The translations under genes and the position numbers were made by a program. 64,000 nt of DNA, taken from assembly GCF_000661915.1 (NCBI RefSeq), contig NZ_CP007510.1, positions 1-64,000 of the forward strand, read 5' to 3'. Shown here piece after piece: positions 44,772-55,286 of this stretch; position 1 is the stretch's first letter; each line of letters begins with the position of its first letter. A model generated the notes under the pieces. That model did no database searches. It was not told where the DNA came from and saw only the letters and a program-made list of their open reading frames with translations. The DNA is from Stutzerimonas decontaminans (lineage in GTDB: Bacteria > Pseudomonadota > Gammaproteobacteria > Pseudomonadales > Pseudomonadaceae).

Positions 44772-44846
44772 CCGGGTATTGGCCGCTCGAACTGGAATGG
44801 GCTGGACGCTATGGCCGTGAGCGAAGGCTACAGCATCCCTTATCCC

Positions 44847-45206
44847 TCAGAAACTCTCATCGGCCAGCGCGTGTAGAGCAAACATTTCACCGCACTGCTG
44901 GCGATAGCTCTCAAGCGTCATCGCTGGATCATCCTGACCGAGATCGTAGCCGACATTCTCCTCATACCAGGCTGACAATTCGGCTCGGTTCATCACGGCA
45001 AAATCGGGCGCCGCATCCGCCGCCGAAAGCTCATCCGCGAACGCGGTTTCCGTGGTTCCGTTCGGCAAGCTGATCGTGAACATCGGCCCGACCTCTTCTC
45101 GGTCGTATTCAGCTGGACTCAGAGGACCAACTACCGTGGCCACCACCGGCCCCGGCCCATCTGAATCAGTGCTGCTCCAGATAACACGAGAGTTGGGTTT
45201 GAACAT
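44847..45206 (-). CDS. Hypothetical protein (119 aa)
   Basis: Acidic, with a beta-rich first half (RVIWSSTDSDGPGPVVATVVG) and a helical end. Not recognised. TTGGGT-N16-GATGCT 35 bp upstream. Confidence 0.6.
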   Translation of the reverse strand: MFKPNSRVIWSSTDSDGPGPVVATVVGPLSPAEYDREEVGPMFTISLPNGTTETAFADELSAADAAPDFAVMNRAELSAWYEENVGYDLGQDDPAMTLESYRQQCGEMFALHALADESF

Positions 45207-45241
45207 GCTGCATACCTCTGCGCAATGGTTTGGACGCGTTC

Positions 45242-45269
45242 AGCATCACTCCATCCTGCAGAAACCCAA
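45242..45269 (-). promoter_or_regulatory. TTGGGT-N16-GATGCT promoter-like element
   Basis: Minus strand, 35 bp before the start at 45206; partly in the gap after the PAPS-reductase-like pseudogene. Confidence 0.68.
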
Positions 45270-45278
45270 GTGCACGCA

Positions 45279-46085
45279 TCAGAAGCCGAACGCCGCCTGC
45301 TGCCCCCAGCTGTTGGCCTGACTGGAGTCGAACGCCAGATGGACAGGCACAGCAGGGGTGGCGTCGATACGTGCCCGCAGCAGCTCATCGTAGCGCTCAA
45401 GGATCGCTGCCGGATCAAGATAGAGCGCTTCAACCCCTACGAGTCCTGCAACCGTATGCCGAACCTCAGCAAGCCGCTTCGCCTCGTCCATCGTCGGCAG
45501 GCGAGTGGGCCAGCCCTTTTGGTACTCCAACCCGAGGGGAATTTTTTTCTCTGCAATCTCGCGCAGTTGTGCCGCCCGCTTTGCAGCTTGAAACCGATCT
45601 GCAAGCTCGCTGCCCAGCAGGTGTGGAGCGACATCGCCCAGCCAGTTGTTAGACTGGAATGCGAATGTTGAGCTGGCCTCAAGCTCGACCATCGTGCGGT
45701 AGATATCCTGGTTGTCGATGCAGGTGGTGGAGGCCTTCAGATCTGCCGCTGAGGACATGATGCAAAATGCGCAGGAAACCCGTGTCATCCCGTACCGGGT
45801 ATAGGCCTCATGAAGCTCCAGGCCTCGCCGCGCAATCGCAGCCTTCACCTCATCAATCTTCCATTCGATCACCGGATTCCAGGTGAAACCCTGGGCGCCG
45901 CGCTGAGCAAGGCGTGGATCTGCCTTGGCAACGTCCGCTTTGCGGCGACCGGCGCTTTCTTCCCGACGAATTCCGGTGACGTTGAGAATTTCCTGGCCTT
46001 TGAAACGTTTCTTGAGATAGCTGGCAATCACAGCGCTCTTCAGCTCTGACGTGCAGAAACGCATGCTTGGAGTGCTCCAGGGCAG
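45279..46085 (-). pseudogene. Second PAPS-reductase-like protein, N-terminus cut by IS3-family element
   Basis: About 268 residues remain. STPSMRFCTSELKSAVI at the cut, VTGIRREESAGR, then ARRGLELHEAYTRYGMTRVSCAFCIMSS (landmarks) follow the pattern of PP-loop PAPS-reductase-family proteins. The P-loop itself (SGGKDS type) is lost with the N-terminus at the IS boundary 46085/46086. An internal ATG at 46064 could allow translation, but without the ATP site it is probably inactive. It is shorter than, and different from, the DndC-like protein at 28006. Confidence 0.7.
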
Positions 46086-46124
46086 TGAACCGCCCCGGGA
46101 ATTCCGGAGGCTCTTTGGTGTGAG

Positions 46125-47347
<1,223 letters not shown>

Positions 47348-47397
47348 GGCTCCATCCTCTCAAGAGTTGGAGCCTCCGGGAAAGCCGGGGCGGTTCA

Positions 47398-47779
47398 CCC
47401 GAAGCCGGAGCAGGATAATGAACTGGACTACCCTGGACTATGCGCGGGGCCGAAGGTCCCAAAGTGGCTACTCAAAAAGCGGGAGAAACGAGCGATCATC
47501 ATTCGCGCCTCGGAGCTTTTCGTCTTCGACCAGCACGATGGGCACGGCAAGCGCTGCAGCACCTGCCAGGTTGCAGTCACGGTCACAGCCAAGTTCTGCC
47601 CCTGCTGCAGCAGGTACAGCTTAGTCGAGACAAAGCGAATTGATCTCGCCCGCCTGGATGAGAACCACGCACTGAGCGGCAACTGGCTGGTGGCCCGCTC
47701 AGCCGCCCTGGAGCCGAACCTTGATGTCACTCACCTGCGCCATTACATCGAACGGCTCCAGCGGCATCCCAGCGGCTGA
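47398..47779 (+). pseudogene. C-terminal fragment of an unrecognised zinc protein
   Basis: Open frame leaving the IS3 end to TGA at 47779. Coding-like, with CSTCQ and CPCCSRY (zinc site), and a helical end. Its 5' part is lost at the IS; longer frames into the IS are antisense to OrfA. Followed by a terminator. Confidence 0.5.
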
Positions 47780-47857
47780 GGTGACTGTTATCGTCGAATA
47801 ACCGTTTGCACGAGCAGGCAACTACCAAGGAATCCTTAGTAGTTGAACAGGCACGAC

Positions 47858-47895
47858 AACGCCGCATGACCGAGACCCGGAGATGCGGCGTTTTT
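47858..47895 (+). terminator. Rho-independent terminator
   Basis: AACGCCGCAT / ATGCGGCGTT stem, 15-nt loop, then T-run, about 80 bp after the truncated plus-strand gene. Confidence 0.72.
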
Positions 47896-47927
47896 GTTTG
47901 CCCGGCCGGAGCCGGTGCGGGCGGTCT

Positions 47928-48110
47928 TCAGGGTGCCGGCGAAGCCAGCATGCCCTGCTGCTCCATCAGTCGGATCACGCGATCGGTATCGTTCGGCCCA
48001 AGCGGCTCGCCGCGGGCGATCTTCATCAGCTCCTTGCGCCTCGCCATCGCAGCGAGGCGGGTGTCGTTCGCGCCGCTGCCGGTGGGGCGGGGCGTGAAGT
48101 CGTCGTTCAT
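47928..48110 (-). CDS. Hypothetical protein (60 aa)
   Basis: Basic helix ARRKELMKIARGE and acidic end DRVIRLMEQQG. Not recognised. GGAGG-like site (AGGAGG... AAGGAGGTTTCC) upstream and the recurrent promoter 24 bp upstream. Confidence 0.55.
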   Translation of the reverse strand: MNDDFTPRPTGSGANDTRLAAMARRKELMKIARGEPLGPNDTDRVIRLMEQQGMLASPAP

Positions 48111-48134
48111 GGAAACCTCCTTGGTGAGGCGTCC

Positions 48135-48162
48135 AGCGTCACACGGCGCGGAGGAAATCCAA
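48135..48162 (-). promoter_or_regulatory. TTGGAT-N16-GACGCT promoter-like element
   Basis: Minus strand, 24 bp before the start at 48110; one mismatch in the first box. Confidence 0.55.
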
Positions 48163-48219
48163 GTCGCTGCTGATCTGGCCGGCGCGCAGCAGGCTACTAC
48201 TGCGTGACCGGCCGGGTGA

Positions 48220-48936
48220 TCAAACGGAGAAACCGAGCGGCCAGAGGAAATAAAATCCGGCGCGTCCCTTGCGGAACTCCCCGCCTGCGGTCTTACCCTG
48301 ATCTGTTAGGTAGTGCATGGTGCCGCGCAGCTCCAAGTGGCCAGCCCCAACCAGGCGTTCGAGCAGATCCGGGGTTTTCAGGCCAAGGCTCGCTGCGAGC
48401 TTCGAGGTGGTGAGCTTGGAATGCTGGCTGCCGTTGTCGCTTTCATCTTCCGCTTCCGCACCAAGCGTTTCGGGCTTGGCCACCATCTCCATTGCAATCC
48501 GAACCTCATCACTGACGCGGACAATGCGCTGGGCTTCCTCGTAGGCGTCGCGGTAGCACTCGGCATCGGATTCGCGCGTGAGCATCACGCCCATCTCGTT
48601 GTTGTTCACCTGGGAGAAGTCGTAGAGGTTCAGGCTGGTAATGATCGCCACTTCCTCGTTGAGGTAGCACTTGGCGTGAAGGTTCTTGCAGAAGCTGGTC
48701 CGCACGAAGCTCAGGCTTTTCAGCCAATTAATTTCCTGCGGATGCAGTTCGCTTTTGCCGTAGACGATCCGAACGTCGATCTTCATGCGGTTCTTGTCTT
48801 CCAAAAGTTCGCGAATCCGATCGTTGATCTTGAGAAAGGGGCTGATCAGAATCAGCCGCTCCTTCGCGTTCTTGATCAACTCTTCCAGGTAGTAATTCGT
48901 GGCACTCGTGTTGAGGAATTTCGGCATATTTTCCAT
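48220..48936 (-). CDS. Phospholipase D-like (PLD) family protein
   Basis: 238 residues. One HKD-type motif: NLHAKCYLNEEVAIITSLNL near residues 84-103 holds H, K and the N/S-L-N end. The first half has the PLD fold start LISPFLKINDRI. The C-terminal 60 residues look like a winged helix (LTTSKLAASLGLKTPDLLERL). Single-HKD proteins are usually dimeric nucleases; with the DNA-binding tail, a DNA-processing or defence role is plausible. AAAAGGGGC precedes the start. Confidence 0.72.
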   Translation of the reverse strand: MENMPKFLNTSATNYYLEELIKNAKERLILISPFLKINDRIRELLEDKNRMKIDVRIVYGKSELHPQEINWLKSLSFVRTSFCKNLHAKCYLNEEVAIITSLNLYDFSQVNNNEMGVMLTRESDAECYRDAYEEAQRIVRVSDEVRIAMEMVAKPETLGAEAEDESDNGSQHSKLTTSKLAASLGLKTPDLLERLVGAGHLELRGTMHYLTDQGKTAGGEFRKGRAGFYFLWPLGFSV

Positions 48937-48982
48937 TGCCCCTTTTCATGGTGTGAAATTACTGACGGTACAACAAAGCGAC

Positions 48983-49207
48983 TTACCCAACCCTGCCGCA
49001 GCGGCAGAAGCGAGCGAAGCGGCGAACAATCTTGCTGGTCCGCTCCGTCATGTCGTACTCCTTGCCGGCGCACGAGACGCGAAACGTGACGAAGAATTTA
49101 CGCTGGGAAACCGCGAGCACCTGCTCGCGGATCTCGCCCTGGGCGCCTTCGCGCAGCGTGGTGTCGCCGGGTCGGATCTGGCCGGCATGCACGAGTTCGG
49201 TTTGCAT
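48983..49207 (-). CDS. Hypothetical protein (74 aa)
   Basis: Start at 49207 (MQTELVHAGQIRPGD), 2 bp after the previous stop. Small beta-barrel pattern with FVTFRVSCAGKEYDM and a basic Cys-containing tail. Not recognised. Confidence 0.58.
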   Translation of the reverse strand: MQTELVHAGQIRPGDTTLREGAQGEIREQVLAVSQRKFFVTFRVSCAGKEYDMTERTSKIVRRFARFCRCGRVG

Positions 49208-49209
49208 GA

Positions 49210-49509
49210 TCAGCACGCCTGATACCGGCTGCTCATCTGCACGGCATACACCTCGGCCACCTCGGCGGTGCAGGGCGCAAAGCGTACATGCAGAACGAAT
49301 CGAGTGGAAAAAAGCGCCTCGCAATAGCAGACCTTCGACCAGTTGTCGGCGTGGGTATCGAGCCAGGCGCTCGACTCGACTACCGGGGTGGTGAAGTCGA
49401 AGGCCTTGAAGCGGGCCTCGGCCTGCGCCGTGCGCGCCATCAGCAGCCGGCTCGGGTTGAGGTCGGGTTGAGAGAGGGTAAGCGGCTGGCGGCTGGCGGC
49501 GAGGTTCAT
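49210..49509 (-). CDS. Hypothetical protein (99 aa)
   Basis: Start at 49509 (MNLAASRQP), GGAG 6 nt upstream. Not recognised. First gene of a two-gene operon with promoter-like element 34 bp upstream. Confidence 0.58.
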   Translation of the reverse strand: MNLAASRQPLTLSQPDLNPSRLLMARTAQAEARFKAFDFTTPVVESSAWLDTHADNWSKVCYCEALFSTRFVLHVRFAPCTAEVAEVYAVQMSSRYQAC

Positions 49510-49543
49510 CGTGGGCTCCGTGGGTTCGCGATGGCGATGACCC

Positions 49544-49571
49544 ACTATCACCCAGATCGGGGAAATCCCAA
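49544..49571 (-). promoter_or_regulatory. TTGGGA-N16-GATAGT promoter-like element
   Basis: Minus strand, 34 bp before the start at 49509. Confidence 0.65.
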
Positions 49572-49621
49572 GGGGTGCGCGGGGCTGCCCCTTGAAACGT
49601 CGTCCCAAGGGGCGGGAAGGG

Positions 49622-49852
49622 TCACAGCAGATCGTTGATCTTCTCGTTCATGAAGAACTCGATCTTGTCCCCGTGGCGGTCGCTAAGGCGCGCCTTTACC
49701 TCGGGGCTGAATGCGACGCTGTAGACCTGAAGCTCGCCGTCCGGATCGCCTTTCATTCGCACGAGCGTCTTGGTGTTGAGCTTGGGGCGCATCCGCTTGG
49801 CCGATTCCACTTCATCGGCAAGGTCAGCGAAAAAGAACTCGGCGAAACCGTT
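49622..49852 (-). pseudogene. Unrecognised gene, N-terminus lost at junction
   Basis: The frame is open upstream of its first ATG (49810) to the integrase junction, and FAEFFFADLADEVESAKR reads as native coding sequence, so the gene once started farther right. The remaining part is basic (RMRPKLNTKTLVRMKGD). Not recognised. Confidence 0.45.
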
Positions 49853-50793
49853 CAGACCTGCTCGATGAGTTCAAGCCGGCCCAGCGCTACCTGTTCCGGC
49901 ACGACAGCGACCTGAAGAAGCGCATCAGCGAGAACACGCTCAATGGTGCGCTCAAACGCATGGGCTATCAGGAACGCCTGACCGGACACGGTATCCGTGG
50001 CACGATGTCCACTGCGCTCAACGAGATCGGCTACCCGAAGGTCTGGGTGGATGCACAGCTCTCGCATGTCGATCCCAACAAGGTCAGCGCGACCTACAAC
50101 CATGCCGCGTACGTGGAGCAGTGTCGTCGCATGATGCAGGACTGGGCCGATCGCCTCGACCTCTTCGCGCAGAACCAGGTCGAGGCGGCCAGCATGCCGC
50201 TCACCGTGCATCTGGAAGGTGTGCCCGCATTCCCGAGTGAGCAAACCGCAAGCGCGCCCTCTACGCCGGTTGCCGCTTCGCCAAGCCTGCTCGTGACGAA
50301 GCCGGGTGACGCCATGCCGTTGGTTTCTGCCGCCGCACATCGGCTGCCGGCAGTGCCGCCCCAGCGATCGGCCGCCCCGCTGGTGCCTTCGGACATTCAG
50401 CGCGAGAGAATGGATTTGTTCGATGTCTTCGAAGCGCCGCACAACCTTCCCGTCGCTGCGTTTGCCAAGATGGCGGGCAAATCTCGCAGGTGGATCAGCT
50501 ACGAGATCCAGGCGGGCAACTTGCTGGCGTTGAACGTGGGCAACCGCGGCCAGCGCGTGCCGGACTGGCACCTCGACCCGCTCAAGCACGAGCTGATCCA
50601 GTCTGTCCTGAAGCTGACCAGGGGTGCGGACCCTTGGCAGATCTACCATGCACTGCTGCAACCGCGCTTGGTGCTGCGGGGGCATTCGGCACTGGAGGGC
50701 GTGACTGCCAGCAATCTCGACAAGCGCGTCATGGCCGTGAGCACGGCGGTGAAGGAAAGCGAATGGACCCCGCTGCGGGTCGGGGTCGTGTAG
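49850..50793 (+). pseudogene. P4-type tyrosine integrase, N-terminal half missing
   Basis: From about 49850 the frame reads LLDEFKPAQRYLFRHD, then SENTLNGALKRMGY, TGHGIRGTMSTALNE and AQLSHVDPNKVSATYNHAAYVEQCRRMM: the second half of a P4-type integrase with H-x-x-R (HGIR), the second His and the Tyr nucleophile (YNHAAY region). The N-terminal arm and the first catalytic Arg are lost. A 170-residue tail follows the catalytic part, with FAKMAGKSRRWISYEI resembling a helix-turn-helix. It marks the left edge of the nah segment. Confidence 0.75.
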
Positions 50794-50827
50794 TCAAACA
50801 ACGGGCCGGTAAGGGATGGCCTGGATT

Positions 50828-50870
50828 ATTCATAGCGGTGATATTAATATTCATTTATGGTTTATTGACT
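50828..50870 (+). promoter_or_regulatory. NahR-type operator and minus-35 of the nah operon
   Basis: ATTCA-N6-TGAT at 50828-50842 fits the NahR half-site pattern ATTCACGCT-N2-TGAT in ends and spacing. TTGACT at 50865-50870 lies where a minus-35 box belongs if the operator is centred near -65, with transcription from about 50900. No good minus-10 is seen, as expected for an activated promoter. nahR itself is not in the window. Confidence 0.6.
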
Positions 50871-50929
50871 ATTAGAATACAGCTAATCACCATGGAACCA
50901 TAAAACATATAAATAAAGAAGCTAGATCT

Positions 50930-51916
50930 ATGGAACTTCTCGTACTACCGAACAATCGCCGCTTGCCTTTTGATTCCGGTGCCAACCTTTTGGAAGTGCT
51001 CCGTGAGCACCGTGTGGGTATTTCCTACAGCTGTATGTCTGGACGATGCGGTACTTGCCGCTGCCGAGTTATAGATGGCAGCGTCATTAGTTCGGCGGCG
51101 AAAAGCGGTGACTCAAATCGCATCGAAGAGCATTATGTACTCGCCTGTCAGTCAGTGCTCACCAGCAATTGCGCAATTGAGATCATAGACTCAGACGACA
51201 TAGTCACTCACCCGGCGCGAATCATCAAAGGCATGGTTGTCGCCGTCGAGTCGCCCACTCACGATATTCGTCGCATCCGCATTCGCCTCGCCAAGCCCTT
51301 TGAGTTCTCACCCGGACAGTACGCGACGCTACAGTTCAGTCCCGAACATGTGCGTCCATATTCAATGGCTGGTCTGCCAGATGACCAAGAAATGGAGTTC
51401 CATATCCGCAAAGTGCCGGGCGGGCGTGTCACGGAGTATATTTTCGAGCACGTCCGCGAAGGTACAAGCATTAAGTTGAGTGGGCCTCTTGGTACGGCCT
51501 ATCTGCGTCAGGCTCACACCGGGCCGATGCTGTGTGTGGGCGGCGGGACCGGACTCGCACCGGTGCTGTCGATTGTTCGCGGCGCGCTGAAGTCGGGAAT
51601 GACGAACCCCATCCACCTTTATTTCGGGGTGCGCAGTCAGCAAGACCTTTACGACGCAGACCGATTGAACCAACTCGCGGCTATCCACCCTCAACTGACT
51701 GTCCATACAGTGATCGCGACGGGCCCGATTAATGAGGGCCAGCGAGCCGGCCTAATTACCGATTTGATTGAAAAAGACATTCCCTCGCTGGCTGGGTGGA
51801 GAGCCTACCTGTGCGGCGCACCAGCGATGGTTGACGCTCTATGCACCGTCGCCAAAGTTCTTGGAATATCGCCCGAACATATTTATGCCGATGCCTTCTA
51901 TCCCAGCGGGGTCTGA
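50930..51916 (+). CDS. nahAa: Naphthalene dioxygenase reductase NahAa
   Basis: 328 residues. Plant-type 2Fe-2S domain with C35, C40, C43 and C73 ([10 protein letters not shown]), then the FAD domain with RPYSMAGLP and the NAD domain with [11 protein letters not shown] and YLCGAPAMV. It passes electrons from NAD(P)H to the ferredoxin NahAb. Near-identical stretches to NAH7-type NahAa are seen from memory of the family. First gene of the nah operon, after a NahR-type box. Confidence 0.93.
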   Translation: MELLVLPNNRRLPFDSGANLLEVLREHRVGISYSCMSGRCGTCRCRVIDGSVISSAAKSGDSNRIEEHYVLACQSVLTSNCAIEIIDSDDIVTHPARIIKGMVVAVESPTHDIRRIRIRLAKPFEFSPGQYATLQFSPEHVRPYSMAGLPDDQEMEFHIRKVPGGRVTEYIFEHVREGTSIKLSGPLGTAYLRQAHTGPMLCVGGGTGLAPVLSIVRGALKSGMTNPIHLYFGVRSQQDLYDADRLNQLAAIHPQLTVHTVIATGPINEGQRAGLITDLIEKDIPSLAGWRAYLCGAPAMVDALCTVAKVLGISPEHIYADAFYPSGV

Positions 51917-52059
51917 ATTGCCCCGACCCTGCACCTCTGTACATCGAGAATTCATCAGGAAGACACTTAAATGAGCATCACTAACAACAGCCGCGTCAGA
52001 ATATTTGGGACAGCTGAATGATCTCTAACTCCATCATCACCCCATTTGAAGATAGCTTT

Positions 52060-52374
52060 ATGACAGAAAAATGGATTGACGCAGTCGCTCTTTATGAAAT
52101 CCCTGAAGGTGACGTCCTCGGCGTGACAGTCGAAGGCAAGGAACTAGCGCTGTATGAAGTGGAAGGCGAAATCTACGCTACCGACAACCTGTGCACACAT
52201 GGTGCTGCCCGCATGAGTGATGGCTTTCTAGAAGGCAGAGAAATTGAATGTCCTTTGCATCAAGGTAGATTTGATGTTTGCACAGGCAGGGCCTTGTGCG
52301 CCCCTGTGACACAGAACATCAAAACATACCCGGTGAAGATTGAGGGCCAGCGTGTGATGATTGATTTGAGCTGA
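52060..52374 (+). CDS. nahAb: Naphthalene dioxygenase ferredoxin NahAb
   Basis: 104 residues from ATG at 52060 (MTEKWIDAV), the start used in NahAb relatives; the frame is open to 52018. Rieske ligands C45-T-H47 and C64-P-L-H67. Transfers electrons to the oxygenase. The 143-bp gap after nahAa holds only a 16-codon frame (51971-52021). Confidence 0.93.
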   Translation: MTEKWIDAVALYEIPEGDVLGVTVEGKELALYEVEGEIYATDNLCTHGAARMSDGFLEGREIECPLHQGRFDVCTGRALCAPVTQNIKTYPVKIEGQRVMIDLS

Positions 52375-52443
52375 GAATTTTAATAGGAGGCACCCCGGAC
52401 CCTAGAGCGTAATCCCCCCCATTCGATCTCTTTAGGTGAAAAT

Positions 52444-53793
52444 ATGAATTACAAAAATATAAACTTGGTGAGTGAATCTGGGCTGACCCAAAAACACCTG
52501 ATTCATGGCGACGAAGAACTTTTCCAGCGCGAACTGGAAACCATTTTTGCTCGGAACTGGCTTTTCCTGACTCATGACAGCCTGATTCCGTCCCCTGGCG
52601 ACTATGTTACGGCAAAAATGGGGGTTGATGAGGTTATCGTCTCCAGGCAGAACGACGGTTCGATTCGTGCTTTCCTGAACGTTTGTCGTCACCGTGGCAA
52701 GACGCTGGTACACGCAGAAGCAGGTAATGCTAAAGGTTTCGTTTGCAGCTATCACGGCTGGGGCTTCGGCGCTAACGGTGAACTGCAGAGCGTCCCGTTT
52801 GAAAAAGAACTGTATGGCGAGGCGCTCGACAAGAAATGTATGGGATTGAAAGAAGTCGCTCGTGTAGAGAGCTTCCATGGCTTCATCTATGGTTGCTTCG
52901 ATGAGGAAGCCCCTTCTCTCAAAGACTACATGGGGGACGCTGGCTGGTACCTGGAGCCTATGTTTAAGCATTCCGGAGGGCTAGAACTGATCGGTCCTCC
53001 AGGCAAGGTCATAATCAAGGCTAACTGGAAAGCGCCCGCGGAAAACTTTGTGGGGGATGCGTACCACGTGGGTTGGACGCATGCGGCTTCGCTTCGCACA
53101 GGGCAGTCGGTCTTCTCGTCGTTAGCTGGCAACGCAGCTTTGCCCCCAGAAGGTGCAGGTCTGCAAATGACCTCCAAATACGGCAGCGGCATGGGTGTGT
53201 TGTGGGACGGATATTCAGGCGTGCACAGCGCAGACCTGGTTCCGGAATTGATGGCCTTCGGCGGTGCTAAGCAGGAACGGCTGAACAAAGAAATTGGCGA
53301 GGTTCGCGCACGAATCTATCGTAGCCACCTCAACGGCACCGTTTTCCCGAACAACAGTTTTCTGACCTGCTCGGGTGTCTTCAAGGTATGGCACCCGATC
53401 GACGCAAATACCACTGAGGTATGGACCTACGCCATGGTCGAAAAAGACATGCCCGAGGATCTCAAGCGCCGCTTGGTCGACGCGGTTCAGAGAACGTTTG
53501 GGCCTGCTGGCTTCTGGGAAAGCGACGACAACGACAATATGGAAACGGAATCGCAAAACGCCAAGAAATATCAGTCCAGAGATGGCGATCTGGTTTCCAA
53601 CCTGGGTTTCGGCGGGGACGTATACGGCGACGAGGTTTATCCTGGCATCGTCGGCAAATCGGCGATTGGCGAGACCAGTTATCGTGGCTTCTATCGGGCT
53701 TACGGCGCGCACATCAGCAGCTCTAGCTGGGCTGAATTCGAGGATGTCTCTAAAAATTGGCATACCGAACTGGCAAAGACTACTGATCGCTAA
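52444..53793 (+). CDS. nahAc: Naphthalene 1,2-dioxygenase large subunit NahAc
   Basis: 449 residues, equal to NAH7 NahAc. Rieske ligands C81, H83, C101 and H104 (CRHRG, CSYHGW). Mononuclear iron ligands H208 and H213 (DAYHVGWTHA) and D362 (ESDDND), with bridging D205. It adds O2 to naphthalene to give the cis-1,2-dihydrodiol. Differs at a clear fraction of positions from classical NahAc (for example YMGDAGWY, SSSSWAEFED), so it is a distinct allele. Confidence 0.94.
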   Translation: MNYKNINLVSESGLTQKHLIHGDEELFQRELETIFARNWLFLTHDSLIPSPGDYVTAKMGVDEVIVSRQNDGSIRAFLNVCRHRGKTLVHAEAGNAKGFVCSYHGWGFGANGELQSVPFEKELYGEALDKKCMGLKEVARVESFHGFIYGCFDEEAPSLKDYMGDAGWYLEPMFKHSGGLELIGPPGKVIIKANWKAPAENFVGDAYHVGWTHAASLRTGQSVFSSLAGNAALPPEGAGLQMTSKYGSGMGVLWDGYSGVHSADLVPELMAFGGAKQERLNKEIGEVRARIYRSHLNGTVFPNNSFLTCSGVFKVWHPIDANTTEVWTYAMVEKDMPEDLKRRLVDAVQRTFGPAGFWESDDNDNMETESQNAKKYQSRDGDLVSNLGFGGDVYGDEVYPGIVGKSAIGETSYRGFYRAYGAHISSSSWAEFEDVSKNWHTELAKTTDR

Positions 53794-53811
53794 CAGACGA
53801 GAGGGACCATG

Positions 53812-54390
53812 ATGATTAATATTCAAGAAGACAAGCTTGTCTCCGCCCACGATGCCGAAGAGTTTCTTCGTTTCTTAAATTCCGGCGACGAGGCTTTGCA
53901 ACAAGAAGCTACCACGTTGCTAACCCGGGAAGCGCATCTTTTAGACATTCAGGCTTACCGCGCCTGGTTAGAGCACTGCGTGGACTCAGAGGTGAAATAT
54001 CAGATTATCTCACGCGAACTGCGCTCAGCTTCCGAGCGCCGTTACCAGCTCAATGAAACCATGAACATTTTCAACGAGAATTATGAACAACTGGAAGTTC
54101 GCGTAGCGCATCAACTGGATCCGCAAAACTGGGGCAATAGTCCAAAGGTGCGCTTTACTCGTTTCATCACAAATATCCAGGCTGCAATGGACGAAAATGA
54201 AGATTTGCTTCACATTCGCTCCAACCTAATTGTTCACCGAGCACGACGCGGCAATCAAGTCGATGTCTTCTATGCCACTCGGGAGGATAAATGGAAGCGC
54301 GGCGAAGATGGAGCGCGTAAGTTGGTCCAACGATTGATTGATTATCCAGAGCGCACATTCCAGACGCACAATGTGATGATCTTTATGTGA
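53812..54390 (+). CDS. nahAd: Naphthalene dioxygenase small subunit NahAd
   Basis: 192 residues from the second of two ATG codons (MINIQEDKLVS), the start known for NahAd; GAGAGGG is 6 nt away. Family motifs HLLDIQAYRAWLEHCV (landmark) and DPQNWGNSPK. Structural beta subunit of the alpha3beta3 oxygenase. 18 bp after nahAc. Confidence 0.93.
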   Translation: MINIQEDKLVSAHDAEEFLRFLNSGDEALQQEATTLLTREAHLLDIQAYRAWLEHCVDSEVKYQIISRELRSASERRYQLNETMNIFNENYEQLEVRVAHQLDPQNWGNSPKVRFTRFITNIQAAMDENEDLLHIRSNLIVHRARRGNQVDVFYATREDKWKRGEDGARKLVQRLIDYPERTFQTHNVMIFM

Positions 54391-54459
54391 CCCAATAATC
54401 GCCTTTACAAATGGTGACTGCTACAAGCTGTCCCATTGTTCAAAAGGAAATTTGTGTGT

Positions 54460-55239
54460 ATGAGCAATCAACAAGTCGTTTCGATAACCGGTGCTGGCTC
54501 AGGAATTGGTCTCGCACTGGTTCGATCCTTTAAGTCCGCCGGTTATTGCGTATCCGCTCTCGTACAAAACGAGGAGCAAAAGGCGAGCCTTTGCAATGAG
54601 TTCAAGGACGCACTCGAGATCGTCGTGGGCGATGTCCGGGACCACGCAACAAATGAGAAGCTGATAAAGCAAACAACCGATAGATTCGGCCATCTCGATT
54701 GTTTCATTGCAAATGCCGGTATTTGGGATTACATGCTTGGCATCGAAGAGCCTTGGGAGAAAATATCGAGCAGTTTTGATGAGATATTCAACATCAATGT
54801 CAAGAGCTATTTCAGCGGTATCAGGGCCGCCCTGCAGGAACTGAAAAAGACTAGCGGATCAGTGGTGATGACCGCTTCAGTGTCGTCCCATGCGGTCGGT
54901 GCTGGTGGTTCTTGCTACATCGCCAGCAAGCATGCGGTCCTGGGCATGATGAAAGCTTTGGCTTACGAATTGGCTCCCCACATTCGCGTCAACGCCGTAG
55001 CACCGGGCGGCACTGTGACGTCTCTGTGCGGTCCCGCAAGCGCCGGCTTCGACAAAACTCACATGGAAAACATGCCCGGTATCGAGGACATGATCAAGGG
55101 TCTAACGCCTCTTGGATTTGCAGCCAAGGCCGAAGACGTAGTGGCACCCTATTTGTTGTTGGCGTCGCGAGATCAAGGGAAATTCATTACCGGGACTGTC
55201 ATTAATATAGATGGAGGGATGGCGCTCGGTCGCAAGTAG
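54460..55239 (+). CDS. nahB: cis-1,2-dihydrodiol naphthalene dehydrogenase NahB
   Basis: 259 residues from ATG at 54460 (MSNQQVVSITG), matching the NahB start. SDR family: TGAGSGIG, NAG (FIANAGIW), catalytic S and Y-x-x-x-K in SCYIASK. Oxidises the dihydrodiol to 1,2-dihydroxynaphthalene with NAD+. Confidence 0.93.
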   Translation: MSNQQVVSITGAGSGIGLALVRSFKSAGYCVSALVQNEEQKASLCNEFKDALEIVVGDVRDHATNEKLIKQTTDRFGHLDCFIANAGIWDYMLGIEEPWEKISSSFDEIFNINVKSYFSGIRAALQELKKTSGSVVMTASVSSHAVGAGGSCYIASKHAVLGMMKALAYELAPHIRVNAVAPGGTVTSLCGPASAGFDKTHMENMPGIEDMIKGLTPLGFAAKAEDVVAPYLLLASRDQGKFITGTVINIDGGMALGRK

Positions 55240-55286
55240 GTTTGTCGCCTATCTTGAAATAATAACTAAATTTCTGGTAAAACCGC

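Noticed and set aside
45193..45220. TTGGGT on the plus strand within the gene at 45206
   Set aside because: The downstream box does not fit and no plus-strand gene follows; chance match.
48963..48990. TTGGGT on the minus strand before the PLD-like gene
   Set aside because: After 16 bp the second box is CCGTCA, without the A and T found in the other copies; it also lies in the end of a coding frame. Not counted.
51971..52021. 16-codon frame between nahAa and nahAb as a relic of nagG/nagH
   Set aside because: No resemblance to the salicylate 5-hydroxylase genes found at that place in nag operons; too short to call.
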